Assembly (NCBI RefSeq): GCF_900112045.1 | Contig: NZ_FOJW01000001.1 | Coordinates: 378,734-442,733, forward strand | Direction of reading: 5' to 3' | Origin: Lentibacillus halodurans | Lineage (GTDB): Bacteria; Bacillota; Bacilli; Bacillales; Amphibacillaceae | Length of the DNA stretch: 64,000 bases | Part shown: positions 27,696-37,169 of the stretch, piece after piece | How positions within the stretch are numbered: the first letter of the stretch is position 1 | Layout of the letters: each line of letters begins with the position of its first letter | Translations under genes and position numbers: made by a program | Notes under the pieces: generated by a model | What the model saw: only the letters and a program-made list of their open reading frames with translations | The model's database searches: none | What the model was told of the DNA's origin: nothing

Positions 27696-29294
27696 TTACT
27701 GATTTTCTCCAAATGTCGCCTCCATTCTTGCCACAGGATCATCTTCTATAGAATCGTCCCATTCAAGCACCTGTCCTGCACTTTCTAATTCTCTCTTCAA
27801 AGTCTGATACTCAATATCTTGAACCGTAGTATTGTCCTTATGGGCTAAAGAAGCCGCTGCTCCTGCAGATTGACCAAGGATCATAAAAACCGGCTCCATC
27901 CGAATGGAACCATAAGCTATATGGGAACTTGATAAACAAACCGGAACTAATAAATTGGTACATTCTTCGGACATTGGCCGAATTGAACGATACGATATCG
28001 GATATGGAGAAATGGGGATTTCCACGTCCCCTTCATTATAGGTTCGTCCATTTATAACCACGCGTCTGCAGTGATGCGAATCCATCTGATAAGAAGCTAA
28101 CCCGATAGAATCGTTGATTGTGGTATTACCTAAACAATTATTGTCGGTCATAACGTAATCAGAAATCATTCGCTTCCCTTCCCGAATATACAATTGATGC
28201 GGCCAATGACCTGTCTCCGTAAATTCGTCTTTTGCCAATCCCCATTGGGATACTTCTTCACGAACATTAGTTGGCACGCGTGTATCGTTTGCCAAGAAGT
28301 AAAGCATGCCTAGATCATAGGTGAAATGATCCTGGAAGATACGTTCTCTTGTTTCGTAATCTCCCTCTAACCAATCATAATTCATACCAATATTGTCAGT
28401 TGAGAAAGCTCCATGGTTGTTCAAATCTGTTTTGCCATTTGGCAGCATTGTATGAAGTTTCATAGCATCCCAAACACCTGATTTGATATAACGTAACAGT
28501 AATAGATACCGGTTTGAATCATAGTTTGGCGGTTTAGGAAAAGGCACTCGATTTTCAGGATCTTTGGTCAAACAGATTCTAAAATTATAAGCTTGAATCC
28601 GTTTATCTCCCTGTCCCTGGAACCCAAGTGTTTCATGATTATTTTCAGTGATGCCTGGCAAAAGACCACTTTCCGGCTTCCCTTCCACAACATAAGGGTC
28701 AACCCACTGTTCAAATTGATGGTGAGGGTGGCCAAATTGAACACCATTATATTTTTCTTTGTAAGTAGCATTAGATTCCCGTCCGACAAAATATGAAATA
28801 CCTGCCTTTGCCAGTAAATCGCCTTCATAACTTGCATCTATAAAGAACTCACCTTTATAGACATTTCCTTTTTCCATGACAATTGCTTTTATTTCGCCAT
28901 CTTCACATGTGACTGTATCTAAGTGTTGTTCGAAAAATATCTCAATATCATGTTCTTGCAGCCATTTGTCAAACACATACTTTGCAGCTTTGGGTTCGAA
29001 AATCCATTGTTCATTCGTTTGATAATATTTCCCGAGTTCCGTATAAAACTCTCTGGATAGTCCGCCAATGGCTTCCTTTGCACCCAAATCTGTCGCACCC
29101 AAACCACTCGCAGAGATGCCGCCAACATTCCTCCCAAATTCCGCTATGGCAACGCTTAATCCCATTCTCTCAGCCTGAACAGCTGCTGTTATACCTGCGG
29201 GTGTGCTACCATAAATGATTAAATCTCGTTCAATCGCTTGCGGATTATCCGACTTTTTAACTGGGACATAATAATGCAACTTGCTAAAATTCAT
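27696..29294 (-). CDS. FAD-dependent oxidoreductase (FAD_oxidored family)
   Basis: Rossmann FAD-binding motif YGSTPAGITAAVQAERMG near residue 30, with GRNVGGISASGLGATD after it; C-terminal FAD segment EPVFMILGQSAGAAASLA. Family members oxidise unknown, often sugar-like substrates. Length 532, cytosolic. Its ATG overlaps the end of the HExxH gene by about 11 bases, with GGAGG upstream, indicating coupled translation. Confidence 0.85.
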   Translation of the reverse strand: MNFSKLHYYVPVKKSDNPQAIERDLIIYGSTPAGITAAVQAERMGLSVAIAEFGRNVGGISASGLGATDLGAKEAIGGLSREFYTELGKYYQTNEQWIFEPKAAKYVFDKWLQEHDIEIFFEQHLDTVTCEDGEIKAIVMEKGNVYKGEFFIDASYEGDLLAKAGISYFVGRESNATYKEKYNGVQFGHPHHQFEQWVDPYVVEGKPESGLLPGITENNHETLGFQGQGDKRIQAYNFRICLTKDPENRVPFPKPPNYDSNRYLLLLRYIKSGVWDAMKLHTMLPNGKTDLNNHGAFSTDNIGMNYDWLEGDYETRERIFQDHFTYDLGMLYFLANDTRVPTNVREEVSQWGLAKDEFTETGHWPHQLYIREGKRMISDYVMTDNNCLGNTTINDSIGLASYQMDSHHCRRVVINGRTYNEGDVEIPISPYPISYRSIRPMSEECTNLLVPVCLSSSHIAYGSIRMEPVFMILGQSAGAAASLAHKDNTTVQDIEYQTLKRELESAGQVLEWDDSIEDDPVARMEATFGENQ

Positions 29295-29883
29295 ATTCGC
29301 AGACCTCCTTGGTCGTTATGTTCAGATATCTCTCTATATCGCCAATACATGCTTTTGTAAAGGTGTGTGCCCCTATTTCGCTTAACGCTTTAATACCCGA
29401 CGAAATACTGAAAAACCCGAGGTTGATTACCTTCACTTGATATTGTTTTGAGGCTTTCTTAAATTTCGATTCTTCCAGATGATGAAAAAGCTCATGAAAC
29501 AGAATCACATTCATGACGTTTTCTGACAGTTCATCATATGAAATCTCATTCGTAATCTTTATCAAATCCTCCACTAAATCCTCGATAATATTCACATGTA
29601 AAGTGATTGTCTTTGTCTTAATGCGGTAAATACTGTAAGGACTCAGCCGGGCATTCGGGACATGCTCCTGTTTGACATTGATGTCAAGGGCTAGCAGAAC
29701 TTCCGAAATACAGCCCTCCTTAAAATGCTGACGCAACCATGCTGCATAGCTTTCACCTGTTTGGACAGCTGCTGCAACCGCTTCCTCCTGCTGTTTTTTA
29801 TCCAATCTGTCATATAACGGATCAGCTTTTAACAATTTTTCATTCCGGATATCATCAGGCAAAAGAATATCTGTAAAACCCAT
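29284..29883 (-). CDS. HExxH-containing protein, putative zinc metallopeptidase
   Basis: I do not recognise a named family. The segment VILFHELFHHLEE places His130-Glu131-His134 as a zincin-type HExxH motif, and Glu169 or His173 in LSEIGAH could be a third ligand downstream. Residues 20-60 are helical and acidic; no signal peptide, so cytosolic. Starts two bases after the hydantoinase-like stop and overlaps the FAD oxidoreductase, so it is an integral member of the operon. Activity is inferred from the motif only. Confidence 0.65.
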   Translation of the reverse strand: MGFTDILLPDDIRNEKLLKADPLYDRLDKKQQEEAVAAAVQTGESYAAWLRQHFKEGCISEVLLALDINVKQEHVPNARLSPYSIYRIKTKTITLHVNIIEDLVEDLIKITNEISYDELSENVMNVILFHELFHHLEESKFKKASKQYQVKVINLGFFSISSGIKALSEIGAHTFTKACIGDIERYLNITTKEVCEYEF

Positions 29884-29886
29884 TGG

Positions 29887-32031
29887 TTATGCACTTCGTT
29901 TCCCAATTATCACGACAAGTTTTGTTTCTGGATCAATACCCTGCAGTTCCACATTGACCAGAGCCATGATCTGATTTAAGTCGATCACACCTGAACAATC
30001 GATGATTCGCTTTCCTTGCAGGATGAAGACATCCGGTACTTGAACGCCGCCATCACCATAACCGACAACATCTTCAAGAATTGACATAAAACTGTTTTTG
30101 ATTTTTTCAACACTCATGGACTTGATAGACGCGCCATTTTTCTTTAATTTGATAACGCCTTCATTATCAACAACATGAACGATGTCTTTCCGTTTTTTCA
30201 TCAAGCCCCATAATTTCTTCTCTTCTTTTGATGTTTTAATGACATGCAAGTTATCGGTTTTGTCTTCCTCAACAACCTCGTCGGGTTTTGTTTGATAAGT
30301 TTCGATGACTTTTTCTTTAATCTCGTCTAATGTGAGCGTTTTTCCAAGGTCTTTTGTCCTTAAGTCTGTTGCCCCTGTACCGATAGCCCTTACAATATTT
30401 TGAGTGGCATCAACTTCGACTTGAACTTCCACCGTCGACAGCTCTGCACCTGCTCTAACAACAGCCTCTTCGGCTTCTTTCCTTATTTTCAGTATATCGT
30501 CTTCGCTTGGGTTCGACATGGAACGCTCCACAACTTCACGTACCATTGCTAGAGCCACCCCAATTGGTGAAATAACTTCGGCATTTTTATTTATTGCTGA
30601 CTTGACACCTTTTTTCTCTGCCAGGTACGGAACAACCGCTGCCGCACCGCCACCACCGCCAAGCATCTGAAGTCCATCAAGATCCAAGTCATAATCCTTA
30701 ATCATTTTGTCGATAACAGTCAGGTTCTTCTCAGCAGCTTTATCCGATATTTCAAGAGCCAATTGTTTCGGATCTTTACCAGTTTCTTTGGCTAAAGCTT
30801 CAACAGCAAGGGTTGCGGAGGCCTTGTTGCCGTAGGCGTAATGACCTTCGTCAACATAGCCAAGATAATTTGCCACACAGGCAAGTGTTAAAGCAAATCT
30901 TTCTCCCTGTTCGTTTTCAAGCACGACATAACTTTTCGAATCCCCAGGCTTTGGTTCAACATAAACAACTTTCGCATTTTTCAATTGATCAGGGTCAGTA
31001 TAAACAGCATAAGCTAGGTCAGCTATATGCGCACTTCTTGGCCCAACTTCCGATACCTGTTGATCATCCATTTTAATCATGCTTCCGCCAGCAATGCCGA
31101 CAGTTCTGACATCCAGCGAATTGATGTAAGTCTTATGACCACCGATCTGTGCATATTCAATCATAACTTTGCCGTTTTTAATTACGGAAATATCGGTACT
31201 CGTACCGCCTACCTCTAAAAAGATACCATTTGAGACCTTTTCATACATCAATGCGCCTGCAACACCTGCAGCAGGACCGGACAGCATTGTCAGAATTGGA
31301 CGCGATCGCACCTCATCTACATTCATGACACCGCCGTCACAACGCATTATCATCAACTGCGATTTAATTCCGGCTTTTTTAACACTGTCTTCCGTCATAT
31401 TGACAGTCTGAATCATCTTCGGCAGAATACTCGCATTGAGCACAGCCGTTTTGGTACGTGTTTTCAGTCCGTATAATTTTGATACCTCATGAGTAGCCGT
31501 TGCTGGCATATCAAACTGTTTTGCGGCATCCATAATTTTCTTTTCTCTTGTCGGATTATCAACACTATACGATTCACTGCCTACAATCACTTCTGAGCCA
31601 TCGTTCAATAGATTTTGGATGGTTTCATTGGCCGTTTCTTCATTAAATTTGGATGTATCTAAAAATTGATGGCTGGACTGCAAGTAGCGTCCTTTTGCCA
31701 ATTCAATATCATCAATTTTACTGTCTGCTTTGGCTTTTTTTCCTTCCAGACCTGTTCCGAGCGCAAATATGCCAACTTTGGAAACGTCGCCTTCGAGAAA
31801 AGCGTTCGTTGCCTGGGTTGTTCCATGAGCCAGAAAAACAACGTCCGATTCATTTATATTGCTTTCACTCAGTAATTTTTCAAGTGATTGGACAATCCCT
31901 AAAGCTACCCCTTCATGAGCAGAATGCGTGGTGGGCACTTTCACTTTTCCCACTAATTCATAGGAGTCATTATCAATTGCTACTGCATCTGTAAAGGTTC
32001 CTCCTACATCAATCCCTACTCTGACCTTCAT
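29887..32031 (-). CDS. Hydantoinase/oxoprolinase-like ATPase
   Basis: N-terminal ASKHA phosphate-binding motif VGIDVGGTFTDA at residues 4-15, HGTTQATNAFLEG, then LSGPAAGVAGA and FLEVGGTSTDI typical of HyuA/oxoprolinase subunit A. The C-terminal half (after LGGGGGAAAVVPYLA) diverges, and includes AIGTGATDLR, a string also seen in dehydratase-reactivase relatives. No HyuB-like partner gene is adjacent. Length 714. Probably ATP-dependent ring opening or reactivation of an unknown substrate or enzyme. SD GGGAGG. Confidence 0.8.
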   Translation of the reverse strand: MKVRVGIDVGGTFTDAVAIDNDSYELVGKVKVPTTHSAHEGVALGIVQSLEKLLSESNINESDVVFLAHGTTQATNAFLEGDVSKVGIFALGTGLEGKKAKADSKIDDIELAKGRYLQSSHQFLDTSKFNEETANETIQNLLNDGSEVIVGSESYSVDNPTREKKIMDAAKQFDMPATATHEVSKLYGLKTRTKTAVLNASILPKMIQTVNMTEDSVKKAGIKSQLMIMRCDGGVMNVDEVRSRPILTMLSGPAAGVAGALMYEKVSNGIFLEVGGTSTDISVIKNGKVMIEYAQIGGHKTYINSLDVRTVGIAGGSMIKMDDQQVSEVGPRSAHIADLAYAVYTDPDQLKNAKVVYVEPKPGDSKSYVVLENEQGERFALTLACVANYLGYVDEGHYAYGNKASATLAVEALAKETGKDPKQLALEISDKAAEKNLTVIDKMIKDYDLDLDGLQMLGGGGGAAAVVPYLAEKKGVKSAINKNAEVISPIGVALAMVREVVERSMSNPSEDDILKIRKEAEEAVVRAGAELSTVEVQVEVDATQNIVRAIGTGATDLRTKDLGKTLTLDEIKEKVIETYQTKPDEVVEEDKTDNLHVIKTSKEEKKLWGLMKKRKDIVHVVDNEGVIKLKKNGASIKSMSVEKIKNSFMSILEDVVGYGDGGVQVPDVFILQGKRIIDCSGVIDLNQIMALVNVELQGIDPETKLVVIIGKRSA

Positions 32032-32085
32032 GCGTTAGTTCCTCCCAGGTTGTGATAGATAGTCAATTTAAAAGATTATTTTAAT

Positions 32086-33384
32086 TTAAAAGAACGTGAA
32101 TGCTGCAATGCTGACCCCAATAGCACTCAATATCCATACATAAATAATGATTTTTCTGAGTACCTGGTTAACGTCAACTCCGGCATAGTTAGCCAGCCAT
32201 ACATTGTGTGTGTTCGTTGGGTCAACAATCACCTGCATACGTTCAGTGGAAAGCAGCGCTCCCATAACCGCAGTAGGCGATAAAAGATTTAAACTGATAA
32301 TAATACTGGCAATGCCGCTTCCGAGTCCCCACATATTCAATGGTCCCCGATATAATGCCAATGGAGCCAGCAAAGCAAAAAATGCAATATAACCAACCAT
32401 GCCTGTCGGTATAACTGCCTCAAGTAATGGACTCATAATCTCACCCACTTTAGGATGACTTACTGATTTTAGAAGCATACCGATTCCAATCATCAGCATA
32501 ATGACGGGAGCAACATCGGCGATTCCGTCATACCCTGTTTTGGTCAGGGTATTGACAAACTTGCGAATCGATTTTTGAGTTATAATTAAACTGAATAAGA
32601 TTGCAACAATAAATGACGGTATGATTGGCCAGTCAAACCCGATAACCATTGCAATCGGGATCAATGGTGTAATTAGTGCAAACATGGAGACTTTCTGGTC
32701 GTCCTCCTCATCGCCCATGTCACCGTTGGACTGCGGCCATGCAGTTCCAAAACCATGCCGCTTGTATTCAATTGCCAGAAAGACCGACGTGACAACTGCA
32801 GTAAGCGCAACCAATATTAATGCAAAGCTTTGAATCGTGTCCTTGCTCACTGATAGTACACTCATGTAAAAGTTCCAATTCGCAACGTTTAACGTCAAGC
32901 CCATACCCATTGCAAACAAGAACAAAGAAACAGCCGTTATGCCAGGTACCCCTATACTGAACAAAATAGGCAACACAATGCTACCTACCATGATAGTCGC
33001 GCCAAGCCCGCCGACGGTTGTGAAAAGGATGGCTACAGCCATAGTCAGTAAAACTGTCACAATCAACGGCCGGTCCCCGCCGAGTTCAGCAGCCATTTTA
33101 ATTGTCCGCTTAGTGATTCCAGTGTCAATCATGATACGACCCAGCCATGAGCCAAATACAACCGCAATATAGGCACTGGCCAATCTGATTGTACCGCCTT
33201 CAATAATGCCTGACAGAATACCTGTATCTGTCCCATCTTCGCTCGGTTCAAAAAATGGCACACCTGCTATTAAAGCAATGACAATCGCCAAAATGGGCAT
33301 AGCCAGCATGGTTGGCAATTTTCTTGCTACCATCAAACCGGCAATTATCAGAAATACAACAATGATGATAATACCTTGTAACAT
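32086..33384 (-). CDS. Ion-transporter-superfamily organic acid permease
   Basis: About 11-12 hydrophobic helices with two similar halves separated by a charged cytosolic loop near residue 225 (GDMGDEEDD). GGLGATIMVGSIVLPI and NLLSPTAVMG resemble GntP/CitM/DctM-type secondary carriers. The likely cargo is the substrate of the following catabolic genes. Length 432. Exact family not certain. Confidence 0.65.
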   Translation of the reverse strand: MLQGIIIIVVFLIIAGLMVARKLPTMLAMPILAIVIALIAGVPFFEPSEDGTDTGILSGIIEGGTIRLASAYIAVVFGSWLGRIMIDTGITKRTIKMAAELGGDRPLIVTVLLTMAVAILFTTVGGLGATIMVGSIVLPILFSIGVPGITAVSLFLFAMGMGLTLNVANWNFYMSVLSVSKDTIQSFALILVALTAVVTSVFLAIEYKRHGFGTAWPQSNGDMGDEEDDQKVSMFALITPLIPIAMVIGFDWPIIPSFIVAILFSLIITQKSIRKFVNTLTKTGYDGIADVAPVIMLMIGIGMLLKSVSHPKVGEIMSPLLEAVIPTGMVGYIAFFALLAPLALYRGPLNMWGLGSGIASIIISLNLLSPTAVMGALLSTERMQVIVDPTNTHNVWLANYAGVDVNQVLRKIIIYVWILSAIGVSIAAFTFF

Positions 33385-33458
33385 CTGAAGTCTTCCCCCT
33401 TTTGTTGTTAGACCCCTCCACCCAATTTTTTGTAAAGGGTTACATAAAATTTAAAATA

Positions 33459-34142
33459 CTAAATCGATTTTTTTAACGTCTTTGTCGCTTCTTCAATGGA
33501 TTTCACATCGTCACCTGTCACCACAGCACCGATCATCAATGCTTTGACGCCAGTACTTTTCAAATGCGGTATATCTGAAGATGTGATTTTCCGTTGACTT
33601 GGTACAATAACTGGAATATCCAGAGCATCCACAATCAATCGATAGTTTAATAGATCCTCAAAATTCAGTGCAGTTCCATATTTTTCGCCCGGAACAATGG
33701 AAGCTTCGAATGCGTCCATGGCAGAACAATTCATTGCTTTTAATGTGTCAATCGAATAACTCGAATCCCCGGCAACCGTCTTTTCCAGTTCAAGATCTAG
33801 CATGAAAGACGGCATATGTTTCATATATACTGAATAATAATCAAACCCCAGCTTCTCTAACGATTTCAGTTCATCTTTGTTTATGTTCTCAAGGTTCCCG
33901 CCGGGAACAATGCCGAGCGGTCCGTTAAATTCCTTCACCAATTGCTCAAAAAATGCTAGATTATCCTTTAGCGAACCAAATGTATTGCCGCTTGCCCGGT
34001 GCTCCACATTCAAATGTATCTTTAACGCATCTGCCCCGCCAGCAATTGCCGCTTTGGCCGTTTCAATATCATTTGACGGTAAACTTACAATTAATGAGAA
34101 ATCCTTTTCGTTCAACAGTTCCTTTAAACTCAAAATGTTCAC
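33459..34142 (-). CDS. TIM-barrel protein of unknown function
   Basis: 227 residues with beta-alpha barrel rhythm: FSLIVSLPSNDIETAKAAI, GGADALKIHLNVE, GPLGIVPGGN, IPVIVPSQRKI, and a C-terminal phosphate-loop-like GVKALMIGAVVTGDD as in NanE/HisA-like barrels. No catalytic assignment. Start unclear: GTG 34142 sits one base from AGGGG; ATT 34136 or TTG 34133 would have better spacing. It lies 15 bases after the ROK gene. Confidence 0.65.
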   Translation of the reverse strand: MNILSLKELLNEKDFSLIVSLPSNDIETAKAAIAGGADALKIHLNVEHRASGNTFGSLKDNLAFFEQLVKEFNGPLGIVPGGNLENINKDELKSLEKLGFDYYSVYMKHMPSFMLDLELEKTVAGDSSYSIDTLKAMNCSAMDAFEASIVPGEKYGTALNFEDLLNYRLIVDALDIPVIVPSQRKITSSDIPHLKSTGVKALMIGAVVTGDDVKSIEEATKTLKKSI

Positions 34143-34157
34143 GCCCCTTTTCGATCG

Positions 34158-35270
34158 TTACAATTTAAATACGTTTAACAAAAACATCTTCGCACCACCG
34201 ACAAAAAATGCATTCTTACCTGTACGGGAAAGTCTGACTTCTAAATCATTCAAGTCATAATAACCAAAATTCCTGACGCTCTGCTCCACTTTTTCTTCAA
34301 ATATTTTGTCGAGTTTTGAAATATCACCTCCTAAAATAAATAAAGACGGTCTAAGCAGGGTGGAGATGTTTACAATCCCCTTCCCCAGATAGTGGGACAC
34401 TTTATGAATAGCTTCGGAAACATTCGAACTACCATCCGGATAGGCTTCAGAAATTAAGTGCCATGTAAGATTCGGCTCTTTCAATTCTGACTTAAGATTT
34501 TCAATAATCTTTTCTGATGATACAAACGTATTTAAGCACCCTACTTTGCCACAAGAGCAAATCTTCCCTTCATCACCTACTTTCATATGGGCCACATGTT
34601 CAACAGGCAACGATGGAACGCCGCCCAACTGTATCTCCCCATCAAGATCCAAAAAGTAAATGTTTTTCTTTTGGATACTGTTATGAGCCTCACCCAGTGC
34701 AGCAAAATTTACGCCTCGCTCGATTATTACAGGGACTCCGAGCATGAATCGTAGTGCTTCATCAACGGTAATAAAATCGGCGGATACAGATGTACTGATC
34801 GATACGCGGGTATTTTTAAAGAATTCCGGGGATTTGACACCTATGGAAGCTGAGTAAATATCGCTATTTTTTTTGAATTGATTAAACACTTCCACAATGA
34901 CATTTAAGATATCTTCTGTTGGTAGATGTTTTATGTTTCGGATAACGACGTTCTCTACTTCCAGTGAAGCGGTTACACTACCGGCAAAAATATAATAATC
35001 ATTGATTAAAAAGCTGATAATGCGCCCCATTGCCCTGTCAACACCAAGCAACTTCTGTGAACGCCCCCCGGTCGAAGCACTCGTGCCTATCTCCTTTATG
35101 TATTTTTCGTTAATCAGCTCGTCAACGATTAACGTCACAGAAGCAGAGCTCAAAGACGTTTGTTTTGCTATATTGGTTCTTGAAATTTTCCCTGCCTCCA
35201 AGATCGCGTTGAAAACCTTTTGTTTGTTTTCTTTTTTATAATTATCCAAATGAACTCTTTTTTTTCCCAT
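34158..35270 (-). CDS. ROK-family transcriptional regulator
   Basis: N-terminal winged helix (ISRTNIAKQTSLSSASVTLIV), then a ROK domain with the zinc motif H...CSCGKVGCLNTF. The kinase catalytic Asp of ROK sugar kinases is replaced (ERGVNFAALGE rather than NDxN), so this is a regulator only. It heads a seven-gene minus-strand run and has a perfect palindrome over its own -10, indicating autoregulation. Effector unknown, probably a sugar-like compound. Confidence 0.87.
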   Translation of the reverse strand: MGKKRVHLDNYKKENKQKVFNAILEAGKISRTNIAKQTSLSSASVTLIVDELINEKYIKEIGTSASTGGRSQKLLGVDRAMGRIISFLINDYYIFAGSVTASLEVENVVIRNIKHLPTEDILNVIVEVFNQFKKNSDIYSASIGVKSPEFFKNTRVSISTSVSADFITVDEALRFMLGVPVIIERGVNFAALGEAHNSIQKKNIYFLDLDGEIQLGGVPSLPVEHVAHMKVGDEGKICSCGKVGCLNTFVSSEKIIENLKSELKEPNLTWHLISEAYPDGSSNVSEAIHKVSHYLGKGIVNISTLLRPSLFILGGDISKLDKIFEEKVEQSVRNFGYYDLNDLEVRLSRTGKNAFFVGGAKMFLLNVFKL

Positions 35271-35290
35271 TTGAATGTCTCCTTTAATAA

Positions 35291-35329
35291 CTTATTTTAA
35301 AGTTTAAAATAAGTAGTTTTGAAAATCAA
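35291..35329 (-). promoter_or_regulatory. Promoter and palindromic operator of the ROK operon
   Basis: A perfect inverted repeat with 11-bp arms (CTTATTTTAAA, one-base centre) occupies 35291-35313. The minus-strand promoter TTGATT (35324-35329), 17 bases, TAAACT (35301-35306) has its -10 inside the palindrome, 21 bases before the start codon. This is the expected layout for repression by the ROK protein. Confidence 0.8.
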
Positions 35330-35639
35330 GATATTTTTTAACTTTATAAAGAATTGTTGACTTTTTGTGCTACGACAAATAGATCTCAAGGTAGGCGTAC
35401 AAAGTGAGAATCAGGGGAAATAATAGAAATACCAGCAGGAGATGTTAAGCCACCGGTGACAAGGAAATGAACCAGTTATGACGAGGGACTTGATAAAACC
35501 AAAAACACATTAATATCTTGCAAATATTAATTGTACCAACAATAAGCAATGTTGACCTATCTATGTTATTTACAAACTCTATTAACATGCACTTTTAGGT
35601 AACAAAAACTTAAATAGCATATATACAAACATGTATAAT

Positions 35640-35723
35640 ACGTTGAATTTTCGTGGACAATGTTGACAAATCGTGGACAAAGATTAAAACCTCTACCCAG
35701 CGTATTAACCGGGTAGAGATTTT
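35640..35723 (+). other. IS-end-like direct repeats and plus-strand terminator
   Basis: TCGTGGACAA occurs at 35651 and again at 35671 with TGTTGACAAA between, the kind of short repeat found at some IS ends. A hairpin CTCTACCC/GGGTAGAG (35691-35718) followed by TTTTATTTTT comes next. No gene feeding this terminator remains. The 35330-35640 stretch before it shows nothing I can assign. Confidence 0.5.
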
Positions 35724-35904
35724 ATTTTTACTCGCCTAATGGCTTCTTTTATTCCATTATAGCGCCCGTTCGTATTATTGAACAAGCAACTCTTTAAAGA
35801 AACTATCTGTTTAGCTTTTTAACCAATTCGGAAATTCTACAACGTCTCTGTCTTTAGTTTAATAAATTTTTATACTTTTAAGTCCTTCCATAATTCCAGC
35901 AGTT

Positions 35905-36650
35905 TGGTGTGTCAACACTAAACTGAACAAATTTTTTAAAGGTGCACTAACTTGTATTCATTCGGTGTTAGATAGTCTAGTGATCCATGTATTTGAATAT
36001 TGTTGAACCAATTCACATAATCGAAAAGTTCAAAATCAAGTTCTTGTTGGCAAGAAAAAACTTTGCCATGAACGAATTCTGTTTTAATTGTTTTAAACGT
36101 TGCTTCAGCTACGGCATTGTCATACGGTGTTCCTTTTTCGCTCAATGATCTCTCGATATCAAACGTCTCTAATGCTTGGTCTATAAGCTTGGTCTTAAAC
36201 TCACTACCCCGATCTGTATGGAATTATTCAAGGTGATTTAAGTTGTATTTAACCGTTGCGAAGGCACGTTGAACCAACTTTGCACTCTTATGAGGGCCAA
36301 CACTGTAGCCAACGATTTCTCGATTATATAAATCTACTAACACACAGATATAATGCCATTTCTGTTGCACTCGTACGTAGGTTAAATCACTCACAATCAC
36401 CTTGAGTTCCTGGTCTTGATCAAAGGCTCGATTTAATGTATTCCCTACGGCCGATTCGTTACACGTGGTTTTCGTCGGCTTGAATTGAGCAACAGTGTAT
36501 TTCGAGACAAGACCTTGATTTGTTCCTTAAACTCTTTTGAGAATGTTCTTCTCTCTCGTTTGGCCATTTGTTGATTCTCCTCCGTTTTATTTGAATCAAG
36601 TTTATATGACCTTAGTGTATCTGTCCAATTAAGTGTAACTTATCCAGGAC
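35905..36650 (-). mobile_element. Decayed IS3-family insertion sequence
   Basis: On the minus strand an OrfA start (MAKRERRTFSKEFKEQIK, with GGAG upstream) runs, after an internal deletion, into OrfB: KYTVAQFKPTKTT, DLTYVRVQQKWHYICVLVD (first catalytic Asp), an in-frame TAA before FHTDRGSEFKTKL (second Asp), and KGTPYDNAVAEATFKTIK (Glu), ending at 35936. Imperfect terminal inverted repeats are visible (TGTTCAGTTTAGTGT near 35915 and TGTCCAATTAAGTGT near 36625). It cannot make an active transposase. It separates the two catabolic runs. Confidence 0.85.
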
Positions 36651-36722
36651 ACCTCTTAAGATTATTGTGTGGTTACTTTAATTTTATCAAAAGGTGTCCT
36701 TATTTTCTTCTCTTTAACAATA

Positions 36723-36768
36723 AAAAAGTGGAATGTCACCATTTACTTGGTGAGTGCCACTTTTTATT
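36723..36768. terminator. Bidirectional terminator after the thiolase operon
   Basis: AAAAAGTGG...TCACCA pairs with TGGTGA...CCACTTTTT, with A/T runs on both sides, about 80 bases past the OB-fold gene stop. Confidence 0.85.
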
Positions 36769-36849
36769 TTCATTTACTGGGGCTTTGTCTCAGCCTCTTT
36801 CTTTTGCTCTCTATTCTATTTGGTTTTTCACAACACACTTTCGGTTTAT

Positions 36850-37167
36850 TCATTCCTCTAAAGCTTTGAATATATAGGCATTTTTGTCTACGTTGTCGAC
36901 CTTAACTTTTTGGTTTATTTCAACACTCTCGCCTATATATCTTCCTGTAATCCTCAATCCCTCATCTAAATCAATCAAAACAATATAATACGGAGCAATA
37001 TCGGCATAGTCTTTAGGAGCAGCATGAATTTTAGTATATGAATAAACTTCCCCAAGTCCCTTTAGTTCTTTCGTTTCCAAATCATCCGAAAAACAGGAAG
37101 CACAATGGTTTTTATCAGCATGTAAAATGTAGTTGCAATTATTACAGTATTTTGCTGTAATTGTCAT
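36850..37167 (-). CDS. Zn-ribbon / OB-fold thiolase partner (DUF35)
   Basis: N-terminal rubredoxin-like zinc ribbon with Cys8, Cys11, Cys22 and Cys25, then an OB fold (GEVYSYTKIHAAP, PYYIVLIDLDEG). DUF35 proteins form complexes with SCP2-type thiolases or acyl-CoA hydratases. It follows the thiolase gene by two bases, so a complex with it is very likely. Length 105, short for the family (about 130). Confidence 0.87.
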   Translation of the reverse strand: MTITAKYCNNCNYILHADKNHCASCFSDDLETKELKGLGEVYSYTKIHAAPKDYADIAPYYIVLIDLDEGLRITGRYIGESVEINQKVKVDNVDKNAYIFKALEE

Positions 37168-37169
37168 AA

